From contig MU623409.1 in NCBI GenBank assembly GCA_025201765.1, forward strand, positions 124,001-188,000: a DNA stretch of 64,000 bases, in the 5' to 3' direction. Origin of the DNA: Daldinia sp. FL1419. Its lineage: Eukaryota > Ascomycota > Sordariomycetes > Xylariales > Hypoxylaceae. Positions 11,316 through 23,420 of this stretch are shown in pieces (positions within the stretch are counted from its first letter, which is position 1; each line of letters opens with the position of its first letter). A program made the translations under genes and the position numbers. The notes under the pieces are model-generated. The model made no database searches. It was not told the DNA's origin and saw only the letters and a list, made by a program, of their open reading frames with translations.

Positions 11316-12409
11316 CGTTTTCGAGGCGGCCTTTGCTTCCCAGTATATTGTATTCCTAGACGATCGAAGGTTGAGTAAACTCAAATCGTATAGAAACTCT
11401 TAGGCTATCTGTCCCCCCGGGACAGGTAGGTATATAAGAAACGGGAGGACTCGAGCAATCTCCTGTCCCTATCGCCTATCCCCTCTACCGTAAGTCTCCA
11501 TCTGTCGACAAATTTAGCAAAGTCCCGGCATGGCATTCCCACCCTAATCTAGCACGACCTTTTCTGTTACGATGACTACCGACGCCAAGACTGGGGTCGT
11601 GTGCTGTAATTTTCTAGGCATCCATATATAAATTATTAAACTCGTCTTGTTTCTTCTTTATAACCTTGCGGGGGTTCTCGATCCGTCTCCGCAATCTTAG
11701 CATATGTCATAGCTACCTTTAGCATAATATAGCTAAACCCTTATTATACCATGCTATCTTCTCGATTTCGACGCCCGGAGCATACTCGATATGGCTTAAA
11801 ATCTTGGCTTCACCATTGCCGGCCCTCTTGCATAATGGTTATTAGATTGGCACGTGATTTTCTCAGTGCCGAAAGGGTTATTTTATACACCGAGTTGACG
11901 CAATGTTATGATGTCGTATGTGACATAGGGGATACCATTTTCAGATCCCCAAACCTCCGGTCCTGGAGGCGTCTATGTCATGTAGGCATCGTGTGTATGC
12001 AAAGTAAATCGTTTAGTATTGGCGAGAAAATACAAAGATATACCCTTTAAAAGTCCCCAAGGTTAAAAATAGTATCAGACGCATCTACTCATCGTCAAAT
12101 CTAATTAGGTCAACCTATATAAATCACGTCATCAACGCAAATCATCACGAGTATACACTAGAGACCAATAATAGATGTCAAGAACATAAGGGAAAACATG
12201 ATATTATTAAATGTCGGATGGAATTATATACAAGAAGACTAAAGAAGAACGGGCATTCCATATCATCACGGGGACAGGCAAGCAAAACGTAGCCGCCGCA
12301 CCGCGGACATAGATATCGTGGCATGTCTCATGGCAAACGTCACACGTACTTATACGTTGCAAGTACAGCTGCGTCGTAATCCCCTGTCTCACTCTTGATC
12401 CTGGTTAGG
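11316..12409. other. Spacer between sugar dehydrogenase and LCB3
   Basis: This must hold the promoter of the minus-strand sugar dehydrogenase and the 3' untranslated region of LCB3. GC content drops abruptly at the edge of the dehydrogenase gene. A 99-codon open frame at 11751-12050 (+) and a 61-codon one at 12207-12392 (-) show no recognisable domain and were not called. Confidence 0.35.
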
Positions 12410-12592
12410 CTATGCCACCCGAAGGTGGCCCGCGCCTAGGCCAGGAATAACCTCGTAGAGTACGGGTACGACTTCAACGGCCAGCCAGCCGATTCCTAGA
12501 GTGATTCGTTAATATATATTCAAGACACTTCGGTCTATATCAGACAAGGAAAAGACATAGATTATATTGACGGAACAAAAGAAAACTAAACC

Positions 12593-12627
<35 letters not shown>

Positions 12628-14648
12628 GAAAAGAAAAGAAAGCTTGAGGAAACAGGGAGATGCTCACCACAGTACACAACCAACTTCGTCACAACCTCGA
12701 CATCATACCGCACCCGCGGTTTCACCAGTTTAGAAAAGACTTCCTTCTCGCCCAGCTCATCATGGTGCCCGACAACTAAATCGGGCTCCCCACCCGTCTC
12801 GGCCGGCGAGACCACCACCGTGCCCTCTCCCATCATTTTTTCGTAGTCGCTCGGTCCAATGTGCTTACCGTTGACGTTACTAACTGCCGAGCTCCGCGCG
12901 TTGTCATTTTCTTTCTGTTGCCGAATATCCTGCACGCTAGCCCTATTACGCAGCGCACCGTTACTGGTACCGTTATTAGGAACTGCGCTGTTCCCCGGAT
13001 TACCTGCACCTGCGCTGACGCTTTCTCTGCGCCGGCGTTCGCGGTACGCCAGTGTCTCGTAGGCGTCGGCCGCACTCTGGGGACCAACACTGACCGAACG
13101 GCCTCGGCCGGGATGTCGTACGGCCGTGATCAGATTCGGGAGGTCACTGACATTAGGCATGACATTATCAACACGGAGGCGTAGAGGGATATGCTTATAT
13201 TCGGAAGCGGGCATGAAAAAACGGCGCGGCAAACTGAGACCCCAAATCTCGATGAGTCGGAATAAATGCGGTAGTCCCTTTAATAGCGATGGTTTGGCTA
13301 CTTCACGCCACGCGAAAATAACCAGTACGCCGAACAGGATTCGCAACGCAACGGTTGCCCAGCCTAGCGCCGCAGCGTCGAACGGAATATCGGCCCACGA
13401 TGATTTCCCGAAGCGCCAAGTCCCGATCTCGAGTCCCATCATAACACCAGCAAAGGCCACACTGTCATCAAAGCAAGGGCAATCGTCCGCAGGCTCAGGG
13501 TGTACGCGGATTAAGATAATAATAAGAAGTAATAGACCGCACAGGCTAACCCAGCTCTGCTCGAGGTAAAGATCGAGAGCAGGGCCTCCGTAGAATTCGA
13601 CAAGGGAGATGACAGCACCCATGATAGAACCGACGATGACGTCGACGAAGCCGTGCATACCGCAGTAGAGGCGACCGAATACGATGCTAATCGCGTAGAA
13701 GTAGGCGAGCGCCTCGAGGGCGGAGCGGGTTGCGGGCTGGAAGGGGTTATCAGGGTCGTGGAGACATAGTATAGCGTAGACGGCGACGGAGACAGCATTG
13801 GCGGAATGGGTCGAGGGGAAACCGTATTCGAGCGCCGCGGAGCCGGACATGGTGATGCGGTGGAGCGGAGGAGAGAGCGGTCGCGGTAGTGAGAAGAAGT
13901 CTTTGACGAAGCCGGTGAAGAAGACGCCTGTCGCGAGGATGTGAACGATCCTAGTCATGATAAGCCACGTCAGTAGCTATTCACACATATGCCAAAGCCA
14001 CCTGGGTTCTCGTAGTTGAGGCAGATAAACCGTACCCTTTTCCGAAGGATGCATTTCCACACCAGAACATTATAGGTAGACCGATCATAAAAAAGGTATG
14101 AGTGCCGAGGTTAGCCGTGATAGCGAAGTAGCTGTCGAGTGCAGGCGAACGTAGAGTAGCCTGAAGCCAGGCAAGGTAAGGCGTCTCCCATCTGACTAGA
14201 GGGAGAGCTCGTTGTCGCAATTCGTATCGCCATTTTGGAAGAGCGCGCTTGTCTGTGTAAATGTAAAGATAGGTAGGTTAGCACGTATACCTTTGGAGGT
14301 TGGATTGTGAAGTGCCCGTATAGGCAGGTTATAGAATAGTATAAAATAGTATGAAATATTTTCCATCTTCACATGTGAGATTTTAGCATCTGAGACGTGA
14401 ATGTAGCGAACAATGTCTCACGGTCTCGCGCGCGCAATTCTTCGTCGACCCTCTTGCTTAAAATCTCCTGTGATTTTACACGTAATTCCTTTCCACGTTA
14501 TCCGCTAACTAGTATTAAAATGGTAGCACATACAATGATCCAAGCTCCGCAATCCAGCGTCGATCACGGGTGCTTTTTCTTCAGCGACTTCTACGCTCTT
14601 CGCAGGCCCTACGCCACCGTTGGCGTGGGCGTAGTTTGCTGTATTCAT
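12410..14648 (-). CDS. LCB3: Long-chain base 1-phosphate phosphatase (Lcb3/Ysr3 type, PAP2 fold), 566 aa
   Basis: Four exons fit exactly in phase: 14534-14648, 14036-14252, 12668-13950 and 12410-12495, giving 566 residues. The first exon encodes MNTANYAHANGGVGPAKS; a 281-nt intron then joins SLDH to YKRALPKWRYELRQR. The PAP2 phosphatase signature is complete: KDFFSLPRPLSPP (KxxxxxxRP), EYGFPSTHSAN (PSxH) and FGRLYCGMHGFVDV (SRxxxxxHxxxD variant with Gly). Several hydrophobic segments place it in the ER membrane. The last exon supplies CGIGWLAVEVVPVLYEVIPG, a membrane segment lost if the exon is missed. The enzyme dephosphorylates sphingoid base phosphates, tuning sphingolipid recycling and heat-stress signalling in yeast. 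Residues about 340-500 are a low-complexity Ser/Asn/Arg insert. The last intron (12496-12667) holds an (AAAAG)n repeat. Confidence 0.93.
12591..12641. repeat. (AAAAG)n / poly-A repeat inside the last LCB3 intron
   Basis: A run of A followed by tandem AAAAG units lies wholly inside the 172-nt intron of LCB3; on the coding strand it is a TTTTC polypyrimidine tract. Confidence 0.85.
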
Positions 14649-16173
14649 CGGATTCGAGGGTTGGTCCTCCTTGACCTAGTCGCTAGCATGAACGTGCGGG
14701 AGGCAACGGGCGGCCTTCCGGTCCCGATCGGGGTCGGACCAATTCTTCGAGTCGTGGGTCGTGGGCGGTGTCGACGATCGCGCATCGAAATCGATCCAAT
14801 CTCGGAGATCAGTTTTCTGGACTGAGATTTATTCCTGCAAGATTAAGTTAGGTAGTATGATTAATTATAAAAATGGAAGGGAAGGTAAGAGCAAAAAGAA
14901 GAATATAAAAAGGTAACGTAGGTAAGGTGATAAGGTAAAAAAATAATAATTAAGAGAAGATGTGAGTAGGATTCAATCGATCAACCATCCCAAGCCACAA
15001 GGATCGCCGTATATAATCGTCCTCGGGGTGGTTTTTTTCTTCTCTCTTTCTCTTTTTCTCTTTTTCTTTAAATCTTTTTTGAGTAATAATTTGGCATATA
15101 CCTACCTAACGGGTAAAAGTACCTGGCCTAGTAATTCTGTTATAAAATTTTGGATTAGATCTGGGAGTCAAGTATTTTTTTCTGGGTTTCTTTTTTTTTT
15201 TTTTTTTGTGGATTTATTATTACCCTTTTGTTTCAATCTTGGGTTTCCAAATTGTTTCTTTAAAATTGTTTAAATCCTCCCGGTTTCTACCCCATTGTTA
15301 CAAAGACAATTAGAGTTGAAGAGTTGGCATCATCTCAACTCTAAAAGTCGTAGGGCCAACCGCAAACCAGAAAAAAATGGGTGTTGCGTTTTCCCTTTCA
15401 GAGCCCAATTGAATACAATCTAGTGTAATAAAATAGACCCCCCTCATGTCTTCGCATGCCTTCTATCGCATACCCCCCCACATTTGTGTCGTCAGTCCTT
15501 CGTCTATGGGAATTCCCCATAATATAGACCATACACTAGGTAACTCGGCTTATCTTCCTACGTATGTAGTAAAAGTAATTATTTTAGGGGTCCGATTAGG
15601 CCTGTTATTCCCCAATTGTTCGAAAAGAGAACACCCCTGAAAACTGATTGGAATTGGTCAACTTTTCCTGGCTTTCAGGGGAAAAGTTGCATGTAACTTG
15701 CAGAATAGGCAGACTAAATAAATCCAGTCTAACATATGCCTTTTTCCGATTAGATCAACCACGAGAGCTTAGCGATACAAAAGCTACCCTTTCCGAAATT
15801 TCGTATCGTGTACGAATCAGATGTTAATTATTTAGTATCAGTACCTTTTTGTACTTGTCACTTCATTGGTAATAAGTTAGGTACCTAACCTTGTAGGTAC
15901 ATGTAATAGCTGTCAGGTATGTGCCTCTTATTTAAGCTTACATGACACACGTGATTAACTTTTCTAACCTAGGCACATATATTATCGTATCTACCAATGA
16001 GAATTAAGAATAGTTGTATATCTCAAGTACCTACCCTACCTAAGGTAAGCTACCTTACTGCGTACCTAGGTATCTATAGAGAAGCATCGTTAGTCCCAAC
16101 AATATCTAACCCAGGATCCATATGATAAGAAGATATAGCACGCGCTTTACACGTTGGGATTATTAACGCGTGG
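14649..16173. other. AT-rich spacer with T-rich tracts between divergent LCB3 and SDR genes
   Basis: Divergent spacer of 1.5 kb. T- and CT-rich tracts lie at about 15028-15080 and 15175-15207. GGTAC/CCTAGG motif clusters lie at about 15875-15905 and 16025-16078, close to the SDR start. The open frames here are low-complexity and were not called. Confidence 0.4.
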
Positions 16174-17299
16174 ATGACCCAATTGGACAGTCAACGGGCT
16201 CCGCATCCTTCCGTACCGCGGAAAGAAATGCAACCCCTAGCCGGACAACATTGCTTCATCTCGGGTGGTAGCCGGGGCATCGGATTAGCCATCGCCAGGC
16301 TTTTCGCCGCCAAGGGAGCAGGATGCACCCTTATCGGACGTAACGAACAAACTCTCGTTACTGCTATGGGCTCCTTATACCGACAAGATAGATCCGAGCA
16401 GCAGCATTTTACAGCCCCCTTCGATGTTTCGAAGCAAGACGGTTGGGAAAAGCTACTATCTGATTCTAAAGCAGTATGCGATACCTATTATTACCTACCT
16501 ACCCAACTACATGCCTAACATCCCTCGCCAAGTTTCCGTGCGTGATACTAACATATATATATACGTTACCATAGCGATCCTGTGATATTCTCGTCAACGC
16601 TGCTGGTGTCTCGCAGAATTCTCTCCTATGCAAAACCAGCACAGCAGACCTAACCGAAATCATTGATACTAACCTTGTGGGCACTATATTAGGTTGTAGA
16701 CAAGTCATACCTAAGATGATGAAGCAAAGAAAGGGTAGGTCCATTATACGGCAACGTATCCTCAAATTAAAACTGACGTGCTCGTCCTCTTATGATAGGC
16801 TGTATTATTAATGTAGCCAGCCTACTAGCTACACACGGGGGACGAGGGGCAAGCGTCTACGCCGCGTCAAAAGCCGGCGTCGTTGGTACGCACTGTCATT
16901 TCTTCAGCTTGTACAGCTAGCTAAACCCGCCCATTCTAGGTCTAACGCGATCTCTGGCCTGGGAAGTTGGCCGGTTTGGTATCCGTGCCAATGTCCTCTT
17001 ACCTGGATATATCCAGACTGATATGACGAGAGGTGACATCTCACCCTTCCTAATTCTTTTTTTCTCCTTCCCTGCCTGCTCAAATCCGTTTCTCCTGACC
17101 CATCCCCTTACGAAGTACACCATTACTAATATACAGGCTCGATATAGCTCTTTCGAATCATAAGGAGCTCTCTGCTTTGATCCCCCTCGGACGTCTCGGT
17201 TTAGTCGAGGATGTGGCAAATGCAGCGTTATTCCTAGCCCAAAACTCCTACGCACACAACTGCGTGCTCAATATCGACGGAGGCTTGAGTGCAACGTAA
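16174..17299 (+). CDS. Short-chain dehydrogenase/reductase, 3-oxoacyl-ACP reductase-like (263 aa)
   Basis: Five exons, 16174-16473, 16575-16734, 16799-16885, 16940-17032 and 17148-17299, keep phase throughout and give 263 residues. The Rossmann motif GGSRGIG is at about residues 30-36, the NAAG strand motif is in DILVNAAGVSQNS, and the catalytic Ser-Tyr-Lys set is in NVASLLATHGGRG with YAASK. The end reads LGLVEDVANAALFLAQNS and then VLNIDGGLSAT. This pattern matches FabG-like reductases such as mitochondrial Oar1, which reduce 3-oxoacyl-ACP in type II fatty acid synthesis with NADPH. Another SDR substrate is possible. A start at the internal ATG at 16228 (MQPLAGQHCFISGG) would also give a complete domain; the extra 18 residues could be targeting sequence. 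The stop lies 39 bp from the UBA2 stop on the other strand. Confidence 0.85.
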
Positions 17300-17338
17300 A
17301 GATCATCGGTATGGTCGTTTTCCTAGAGCAGCTAACAC

Positions 17339-19699
17339 TCAATCGATAATTTCTATCGCGCCAGTGCCAGCATCATCATCAATGATGACTACGTCGTCGT
17401 CATTCTTCACCTTCTTGGCTGCAGAAGGAACCCCATCTTCAGCTACTGGGCGCTTCTTGGGATCCTTCGTGAGGGGCTGTCCATCGGCAGCACGCTTGCC
17501 ATTAGCCTGGCCGATACCGTTGCTTTGAATAGTAAGCACCTGCTTTGGCTTGCGTGGGATGCTAAGTTCCTGATCAAGCCGGAGGCTTTCTATGGGTCTA
17601 TCTGCGAGCTTGCTGCAAAGGGAAGTTAGTTACTGGCATAGTGAGGTCGGTGCTATAACGTACGCTTCCTGGATATTAATGACGACATTAATAAACGTAT
17701 CTTCGTCATCCTCGTCAACAATTGTGACAAAGCCATTTTGCTTCACGCCTACGAATTATTAGATACGGCAATAGATTTCTGGGCGATGGGACCGACCTAG
17801 TTCATTAAGATTTTTACCAAGATTATCCGTCTCATCAGGATCGTATAGCAAACCAGCATCACTGTTAACGGCAAATTCCTTCTCGCCGTACCCCAACCGT
17901 TGCTTAATAAATTCCACTAGATCGTTAAGTGTCGCCCTTGATAGATCAACATTGATATTAACGGTGTATGCGCTGCAAACTGGGCATTCCGGGTTCGGCA
18001 GTCGAGGAAGGTCTGTTCCCAGTAATCTCTGGGGCGCGAATGGTGTCAAGAACACCTGAGATATCAGTAACATGCAAACAAACTAGAAATTTTCCCACTC
18101 ACCTCTCGTGCCTTATCGTATTCCCCTCGAAGAACTTTGAAGGACTCGAGGACAGAAAGGCCAGCTACGATCGCATTTGTAGTCGCGATGGCAGGAATGA
18201 TGTTACCGGCCATCTGTTTAATATCAAAACGTGACTTGGCTTCAATTCCAAAGATATGTGATCGGATATTCGCGCTAGCAGCGACGAAATCGAGTGTATC
18301 CTGATCATCTTTGTCAAATGTGATTGTAGGATTTGGCGAATCCTCGCTACGCGCCGCCAGGAGCTTCAGCATTCGCCTACTTAAGCGATCCAAGCTGTCA
18401 TTGAAGACCACCAGATTTTCCTCTAATGACCATACGCGCTGGCCATCGTTGAGGATCTGGTCCTTAGATGCAAGGGCCTCTGCTGCTTGACTCATCAATG
18501 TTTTATATTCAAGAGGTTTAGGTGGCTCTCTCGACTTCCACATGTCCTTCATAGAGCGTAAGCGAACGATATCTGCATTGAAAACCTTGTCGAACAACAT
18601 CTGCGAGAACTGCTCTGTGCCAACTGACGCTCTAATATTCCTTAACGCCTCCGCCTCCTTCTTGAGTTCCGCAATCTCAGATGCGTTATCTTCGTTCTCG
18701 CTGACGTCGAGGGCAGCCTGATCTTCACTTGTACCGTAGATTTCGTTCAACAAGTAGCTCTTGCTCCAAACTATGCAGTGAATAGGTTGGCTCGGAGTGC
18801 TTCGAATAGTGCAAACGGGGAAAGTTTTAGGTGCCTCTTTGGCGGTGCAGTCGTAACAGGCAGTGGCACCCTTTTTGATGACTTGGACTTGCCCATTAAA
18901 CCCTGTAGTTCCGCTCTCGATCAGAGGGACATCGGCCGCTAAGCACATTCGATTCACATGGCGTCGCGCCTCGAGGTTGTCCAACGCATTGAACACTAGT
19001 TTAAAGCCTCTGAACCATTCGACGTGAAATTGCACATCCTTAATATTGGCGTGGTGGGCGATAATCTTGACGTTCGGGTTGAATACCGCTGCTGCCTCCT
19101 TGGCTACCTAAACCTGCGGTTAGCATACCATTATACGTGCCGTGCCACTCGATCGATAGTTCGCTCGTACCAAAGCTTTAGATTTTCCGATATGCTCGTG
19201 TCGGAAGAGGAATTGTCGGTTCAGATTGCTCAAGTCGATTGTGTCGAGATCGACGATATGGATTTCACCGAAGCCGGTGAGGGCGAGGTTTTTCAGTAGT
19301 TCACAGCCAATCCCACCTGCGCCAACCATGAGAACCCGAGCCTGCGAATCCACTGTTAGCGTAATTTCGGATGGCGAAGCTAAAAATAAATCCATCTTGA
19401 TGTAATCTGAGAAGTTATAAGACGGAATAGGGCAGGCGCTAGTATAAACCACGATCTGGGGATCGTGGGCAAGTTGTTGTCGCGCAAGGTTGTTGAGGCC
19501 GCGGTGATGAATCGCAAGCAGGCTATCCCAGCGTAGGATCGACCGTTCACGGTGCGCGCAGCCGTAGGAAAGGTGCATGGCGCAAACGGGATGATGCCGT
19601 GTAGAACAGCGCTACGATTTACCAGCTTACCTCCTTAACATCCGCATTCAACGTCGGGCCAAGAGATCGACGGTTAAAGGTATCTCGTGCTACTGCCAT
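17339..19699 (-). CDS. UBA2: SUMO-activating enzyme catalytic subunit UBA2 (620 aa)
   Basis: Six exons, 19631-19699, 19171-19341, 18103-19107, 17797-18055, 17664-17748 and 17339-17612, join in phase to give 620 residues. The N-terminal adenylation domain has VLMVGAGGIGCELLKNL (ATP loop), HIVDLDTIDLSNLNRQFLFR and NALDNLEARRHVN. The thioester cysteine lies near residue 179 in TFPVCTIRSTPSQPIHCIVW. Zinc ligands are the pairs CYDC and CPVC. The ubiquitin-fold domain follows (LVEFIKQRLGYGEKEF). The C-terminal tail carries a basic nuclear signal (KKRPVAED...KKVK) and DDDVVIIDDD, a textbook SUMO-interacting motif. With Aos1 the enzyme activates SUMO and passes it to Ubc9 in the nucleus. The first intron (19342-19630) is long for this locus and contains a 153-codon open frame overlapping exon 2. 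Confidence 0.95.
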
Positions 19700-21002
19700 G
19701 TTGAACAGCTAGCTACCCAAGTCACTATCTGGGGAGATTTCTTGGTCGATACATATGATGATGTAATTTGTAGTAGAATGTGTATTATTCGTGCGAAACG
19801 TGAAATAATAAATAAAGTTAAGAACTAGCGTTTTAAGATGGTGAAAGAGGTATAGATTAGAAAGTCAAAAGCAGACGGTGTGAGCAAAAAAGTAACGGTT
19901 AAGCTGGTGTGAAAGACGATGATGAAGACGATAGGAAGCAAGTATTAAAAAAACTAAAATAAAAAATAAAAAAAGAAGGCGCCGCCAGCCTTGGGGAATG
20001 CTTGAGCAGTAGCAGCTCAATTGGAGCCGAAAACATGGAAGTTGTGACGCTGCTACTTTTCCCTACCTAACCTACCTAACCTAGGCTGCTAACCTAGGTT
20101 GCTAACTAGTTTAATTCTCGCACCTCGGGGCAATCGGGGGCACAGGTCTAGGCGATGTCTTACCTATAAATTTTTGAGGTTAGCGGTTAGCAGCCCACAC
20201 TCGAATGCAGTCGAATGCAGACAAGCATTTAGAAGCAGCCAAGGCAAGTTGCAGGCTTCCGTACAGGTACCGTACTAGTGTACTGTCGGTAGCCGTGGGG
20301 CTAACGGGAGCACACGCCATTGGGCTGATAAACCATACTGTCCCATTAATTCCTCAATTGGGTATATATATTGAACATCGTTAAGTGGATCATTATTTTC
20401 ATGTATCGTATGTAGCACTGTTTTCCTAAGATTGCCAAGCCTGTTTACGTAGTAAGATGTATCTAAGTATGCCCGACCTTTTTTAAGGCGGGACGAAGTA
20501 CATACATAAGGTACCTATATGTAGCTCAGAGCTGAAAGAACATGGAGTTGATATGTGGTACTTGACCCAACTTAAAAATACAAGCACCGGTAAGAATTTC
20601 CAGGTGGGATTTAGGTACTTGAGCTGAAGCCGGAGTGTGATACCTCCTAACATCTCCAAAAAGAGATAATTCATTTTTTTATTTCAATTAAGAGGTAGAA
20701 AGTATAGATACTACCTAAGTATGTAACATTGAGTAGATTAATTTGGAGATTTGTTGAAACAGTTACTTCCTATCAGGTTTCTAAGTAAATTCGAATATTT
20801 TATTTTTTTCTCTCTCTCAATTCATTCTATGATCCATTTTACCATTTCACGTTTGTACTTCCCCACTATGTCTACTAGTAGGATTTCGGCTTAAGAACCA
20901 ACCAACTGGTATTGTTCTCTACGCTAAGACAACAGACACACCGATTCCTATCCAAGCCCGGTTCCTTCAAGCCTCGAGCTTTGAGCCTTAGAGCTTGCCA
21001 TC
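19700..21002. other. Divergent spacer between UBA2 and the queuosine salvage gene
   Basis: Bidirectional promoter region of about 1.3 kb. An A-rich stretch lies at about 19940-19978. A run of CCTACCTAACCTACCTAACC-like units with interleaved CTAACCTAGG lies at about 20064-20112. A T-rich and CT-rich stretch at about 20798-20825 precedes the plus-strand start at 21003. No gene seen. Confidence 0.4.
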
Positions 21003-22367
21003 ATGTCGGACGACGAGGCTGATCCAGAGCTTCTTGCTCTCCTAAGGCAGCATTTCCAAGGAAAACTCAACTTGGACGAGGAACCAGAGACAGGTGTCTT
21101 GGAAGGCGCCGAATATGTCTGCGACAATTCGATCGATGTAGCTTTAAATATGAGAGCGTCCAAAAATGCGGCAGCTCTAATTTACGAGCAGATGCAGCAA
21201 AAGGAGTTCTCGACCGCAAGCTGGTCTGAACATGAATTGCATCCCAAGACAAAAGACGAATCAACCGTTGCCTTCATTTTTACTATGGACCTACTCAACT
21301 TCTCCTTTTGGTCTCTACTCCCAGAAGACGAGCGTTTTGCTATCTCATACAAAGATAAGACCTGGACCGGATATTGGAGCCTAGTAGCAGCCCTACAAAG
21401 AGCACTAGAAGAAGGTCAGTAATCCTACTTTCATGAGTATATACTAGGTACCCAAGGTATCTATCAAACACTTCCGCGCCTCGGTACTCGGATTCGCCCC
21501 TGTTATCAATATGTGCGTCCTTCAAAATGAGCACGCTCAGTTAACCAATATAAAGATATTCCCATTACCGATCCCCATTACTGGCAGAATGAGGACGAGT
21601 GTAACCTCGAGTCCCTTCGTTATGTCTTTAGGTCGTGCACCGAGGAAGAGATTCCCCTGCTGGAAGCACGGCTCTCTTGCCTAAGGGAAGCAGGTCAAGT
21701 TCTATATGAAGTAGGTCGCCCAACCATAGTTGCAGCATGAAGATAACGCATCGCCAACACACTTCGGCCCTTTGCAGAAATACAGCTGCAGCTTTACGAA
21801 ATGCATAGAAGCCGCCAATAAGTCCGCGGCGGGGTTGGTGAACCTGCTTGCCAAGGACTTTTACTGCTTCAGGGACGAATCTCGGTACGACGGGAGACGC
21901 AAGCCCGTTCGGTTCCTCAAACGCGCTCAGATCCTCGTCGCGGATATCTGGGCTTGCTTCAATGGCGAGGGCTACGGAGAGTTTAGGGACATCGACAAGA
22001 TTACCATGTTTGCAGATTACCGCGTCCCCCAGATATTAGCCACCCTAGGTTGTATAGGATACAGCCCACCTCTACAGGCATTAATAGTAAAGGGTAATAT
22101 CTTGGAGAGCGGAGGTGATTATGAAATCCAACTCAGGGGTAAGTATTTACCTAACCGCACCCCTATATCTAAGCGCCGCTAAAGGATCCACTAGCATGCA
22201 GCATTTGGTGTGTAGAACTTCTCAGGCGTGAGATCAAACGCCAACACCCCGAAGCGAAGATCAACGCTATCCTCATTGATTTTTTCTTGTATGATACCAT
22301 GAAACTACTAGAGGCACAGGGGAAAGAAACCATCCCACACCACCGAACGAGGAGCATTTGGTACTAG
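21003..22367 (+). CDS. QNG1: Queuosine 5'-phosphate N-glycosylase/hydrolase (DUF2419, Q salvage), 366 aa
   Basis: Four exons, 21003-21414, 21556-21710, 21778-22138 and 22195-22367, join in phase for 366 residues, a usual length for the family. Diagnostic blocks are VCDNSIDVALN near residue 40, MDLLNFSFWSLLP near 98, YSCSFTKCIEAANKSAAGLV, FRDESRYDGRRKPVRFLKRAQ, MFADYRVPQILATLG and CSIWCVELLRREI. This is the Q_salvage family (PF10343). It releases queuine from queuosine phosphate or nucleoside so that it can be placed in the wobble position of GUN-anticodon tRNAs; fungi cannot make queuine de novo. The final acceptor gives Ala where Gly is common before CSIW. Its stop is 280 bp from the POLD4 stop on the opposite strand. 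Confidence 0.92.
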
Positions 22368-22647
22368 AAAGTTTGGATAAACGGATTGCGCCTGTAATAG
22401 TTTTTACATAGGCAACTATAACGCCTGGGCAGTCCTGGTTGGCTACCGGCAAAAAGACGATTGATATCACACCACATATAAAACCGAGTACTGCTGATTT
22501 TCGGCAAATCTGACCAAGCAAATAGTAGAAGCCCCTAACACCATCGCATAAACCATCGTAAACATGACAAAGACTAGGGTGTCCTAATCCCCCACTCATC
22601 GTACACATATCCCCGCCGCTTAGCGCCTCGTCGCCCTGTCGATTAAG

Positions 22648-23299
22648 TTAAACGGCACCGATAGTAGTCGAATTGAGAATCTCATCCATATGCGCCTTTT
22701 CGACGCCCGGGGTGCCTTTGGCTTCCTCCTTCTGCAGCACAGCGAGGACTTCCAGCGGCGGGTTTAGGCCCAGCCTGTCGGCACGCTGCCAGCGCTTCAT
22801 ACGGGTAATACCGACATAAGGCTATCAGGAGACGGTAAGAACCTGTACAGGTGATGAAAGCGTGGGGGAAAGAACTTACTCCGTATTGGGAGCTGACATC
22901 CCAATATCGTAGCACCTTCTCGGCTAGCGTCAGGCCTTTCTGGTGCACCCTCTTGGCAATACGCTCGCGCTCTAACTGCCTCCAGTACTGGTCAATCTGG
23001 CGATCGGTAATCTTGGCCGCGCGCAGTTCCGATTCTGACTTTTTGGGTTGTGTCTGGGGTTGCTTGGTGAGAGGTTCTTTATCTTCGTCCCTGATTGCGT
23101 CTTCCTCTTTTTCTTCTTCCTTGGGTTCCGGTTGAGCGGAGGAGACGTGCTTGCCTAGCGGACTTTCCTTGGCTGGCTTGGGAATCAGGTCCTTGCCAGA
23201 TTTCGGCACGGACTTGGTCACGCGGTGGTTGAACGAAAGGGTGGACTGCCTGTTGGTGGTGTTGCGGTTGCCGCTGCTGGCACGTCTGGTAGTGGGCAT
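22648..23299 (-). CDS. POLD4: DNA polymerase delta small subunit (POLD4/Cdm1), 197 aa
   Basis: Two exons, 22880-23299 and 22648-22821, join in phase 0 through GTAAGT...ATAG to give 197 residues. The N-terminus MPTTRRASSG leads into RQSTLSFNHRV, a PCNA-interacting (PIP-like) motif. A charged, disordered linker with a Glu-rich stretch follows. The conserved domain covers QIDQYWRQLERERIAKRVHQ, LAEKVLRYWDVSSQYGP and YVGITRMKRWQRADRLGLNP, then LEVLAVLQKEE. POLD4 is the accessory subunit that stabilises nuclear polymerase delta and helps bind PCNA. It is present in most moulds and fission yeast but absent from budding yeast, where the polymerase has three subunits. The open frame 22682-23392 is this gene's first exon reading into its intron. 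Confidence 0.92.
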
Positions 23300-23420
23300 T
23301 TCGTAGCGGCTGGTTCTTATTAATATAGTATATTCGCTCCGATAGATAGAATTGATAATAATATGTTCTTTTAAATATAGGTAGTTAATCACAAAATATA
23401 CAATTCAATGGATGTAAGTA

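Noticed and set aside
11751..12050. 99-codon frame between the sugar dehydrogenase and LCB3
   Set aside because: No domain, mixed composition and no conserved motif; likely chance.
19120..19578. 153-codon frame covering UBA2 exon 2 plus intron 1
   Set aside because: The part upstream of exon 2 is intron: a clear donor at 19630 and acceptor at 19342 restore the conserved junction VKE-ARVLMVG.
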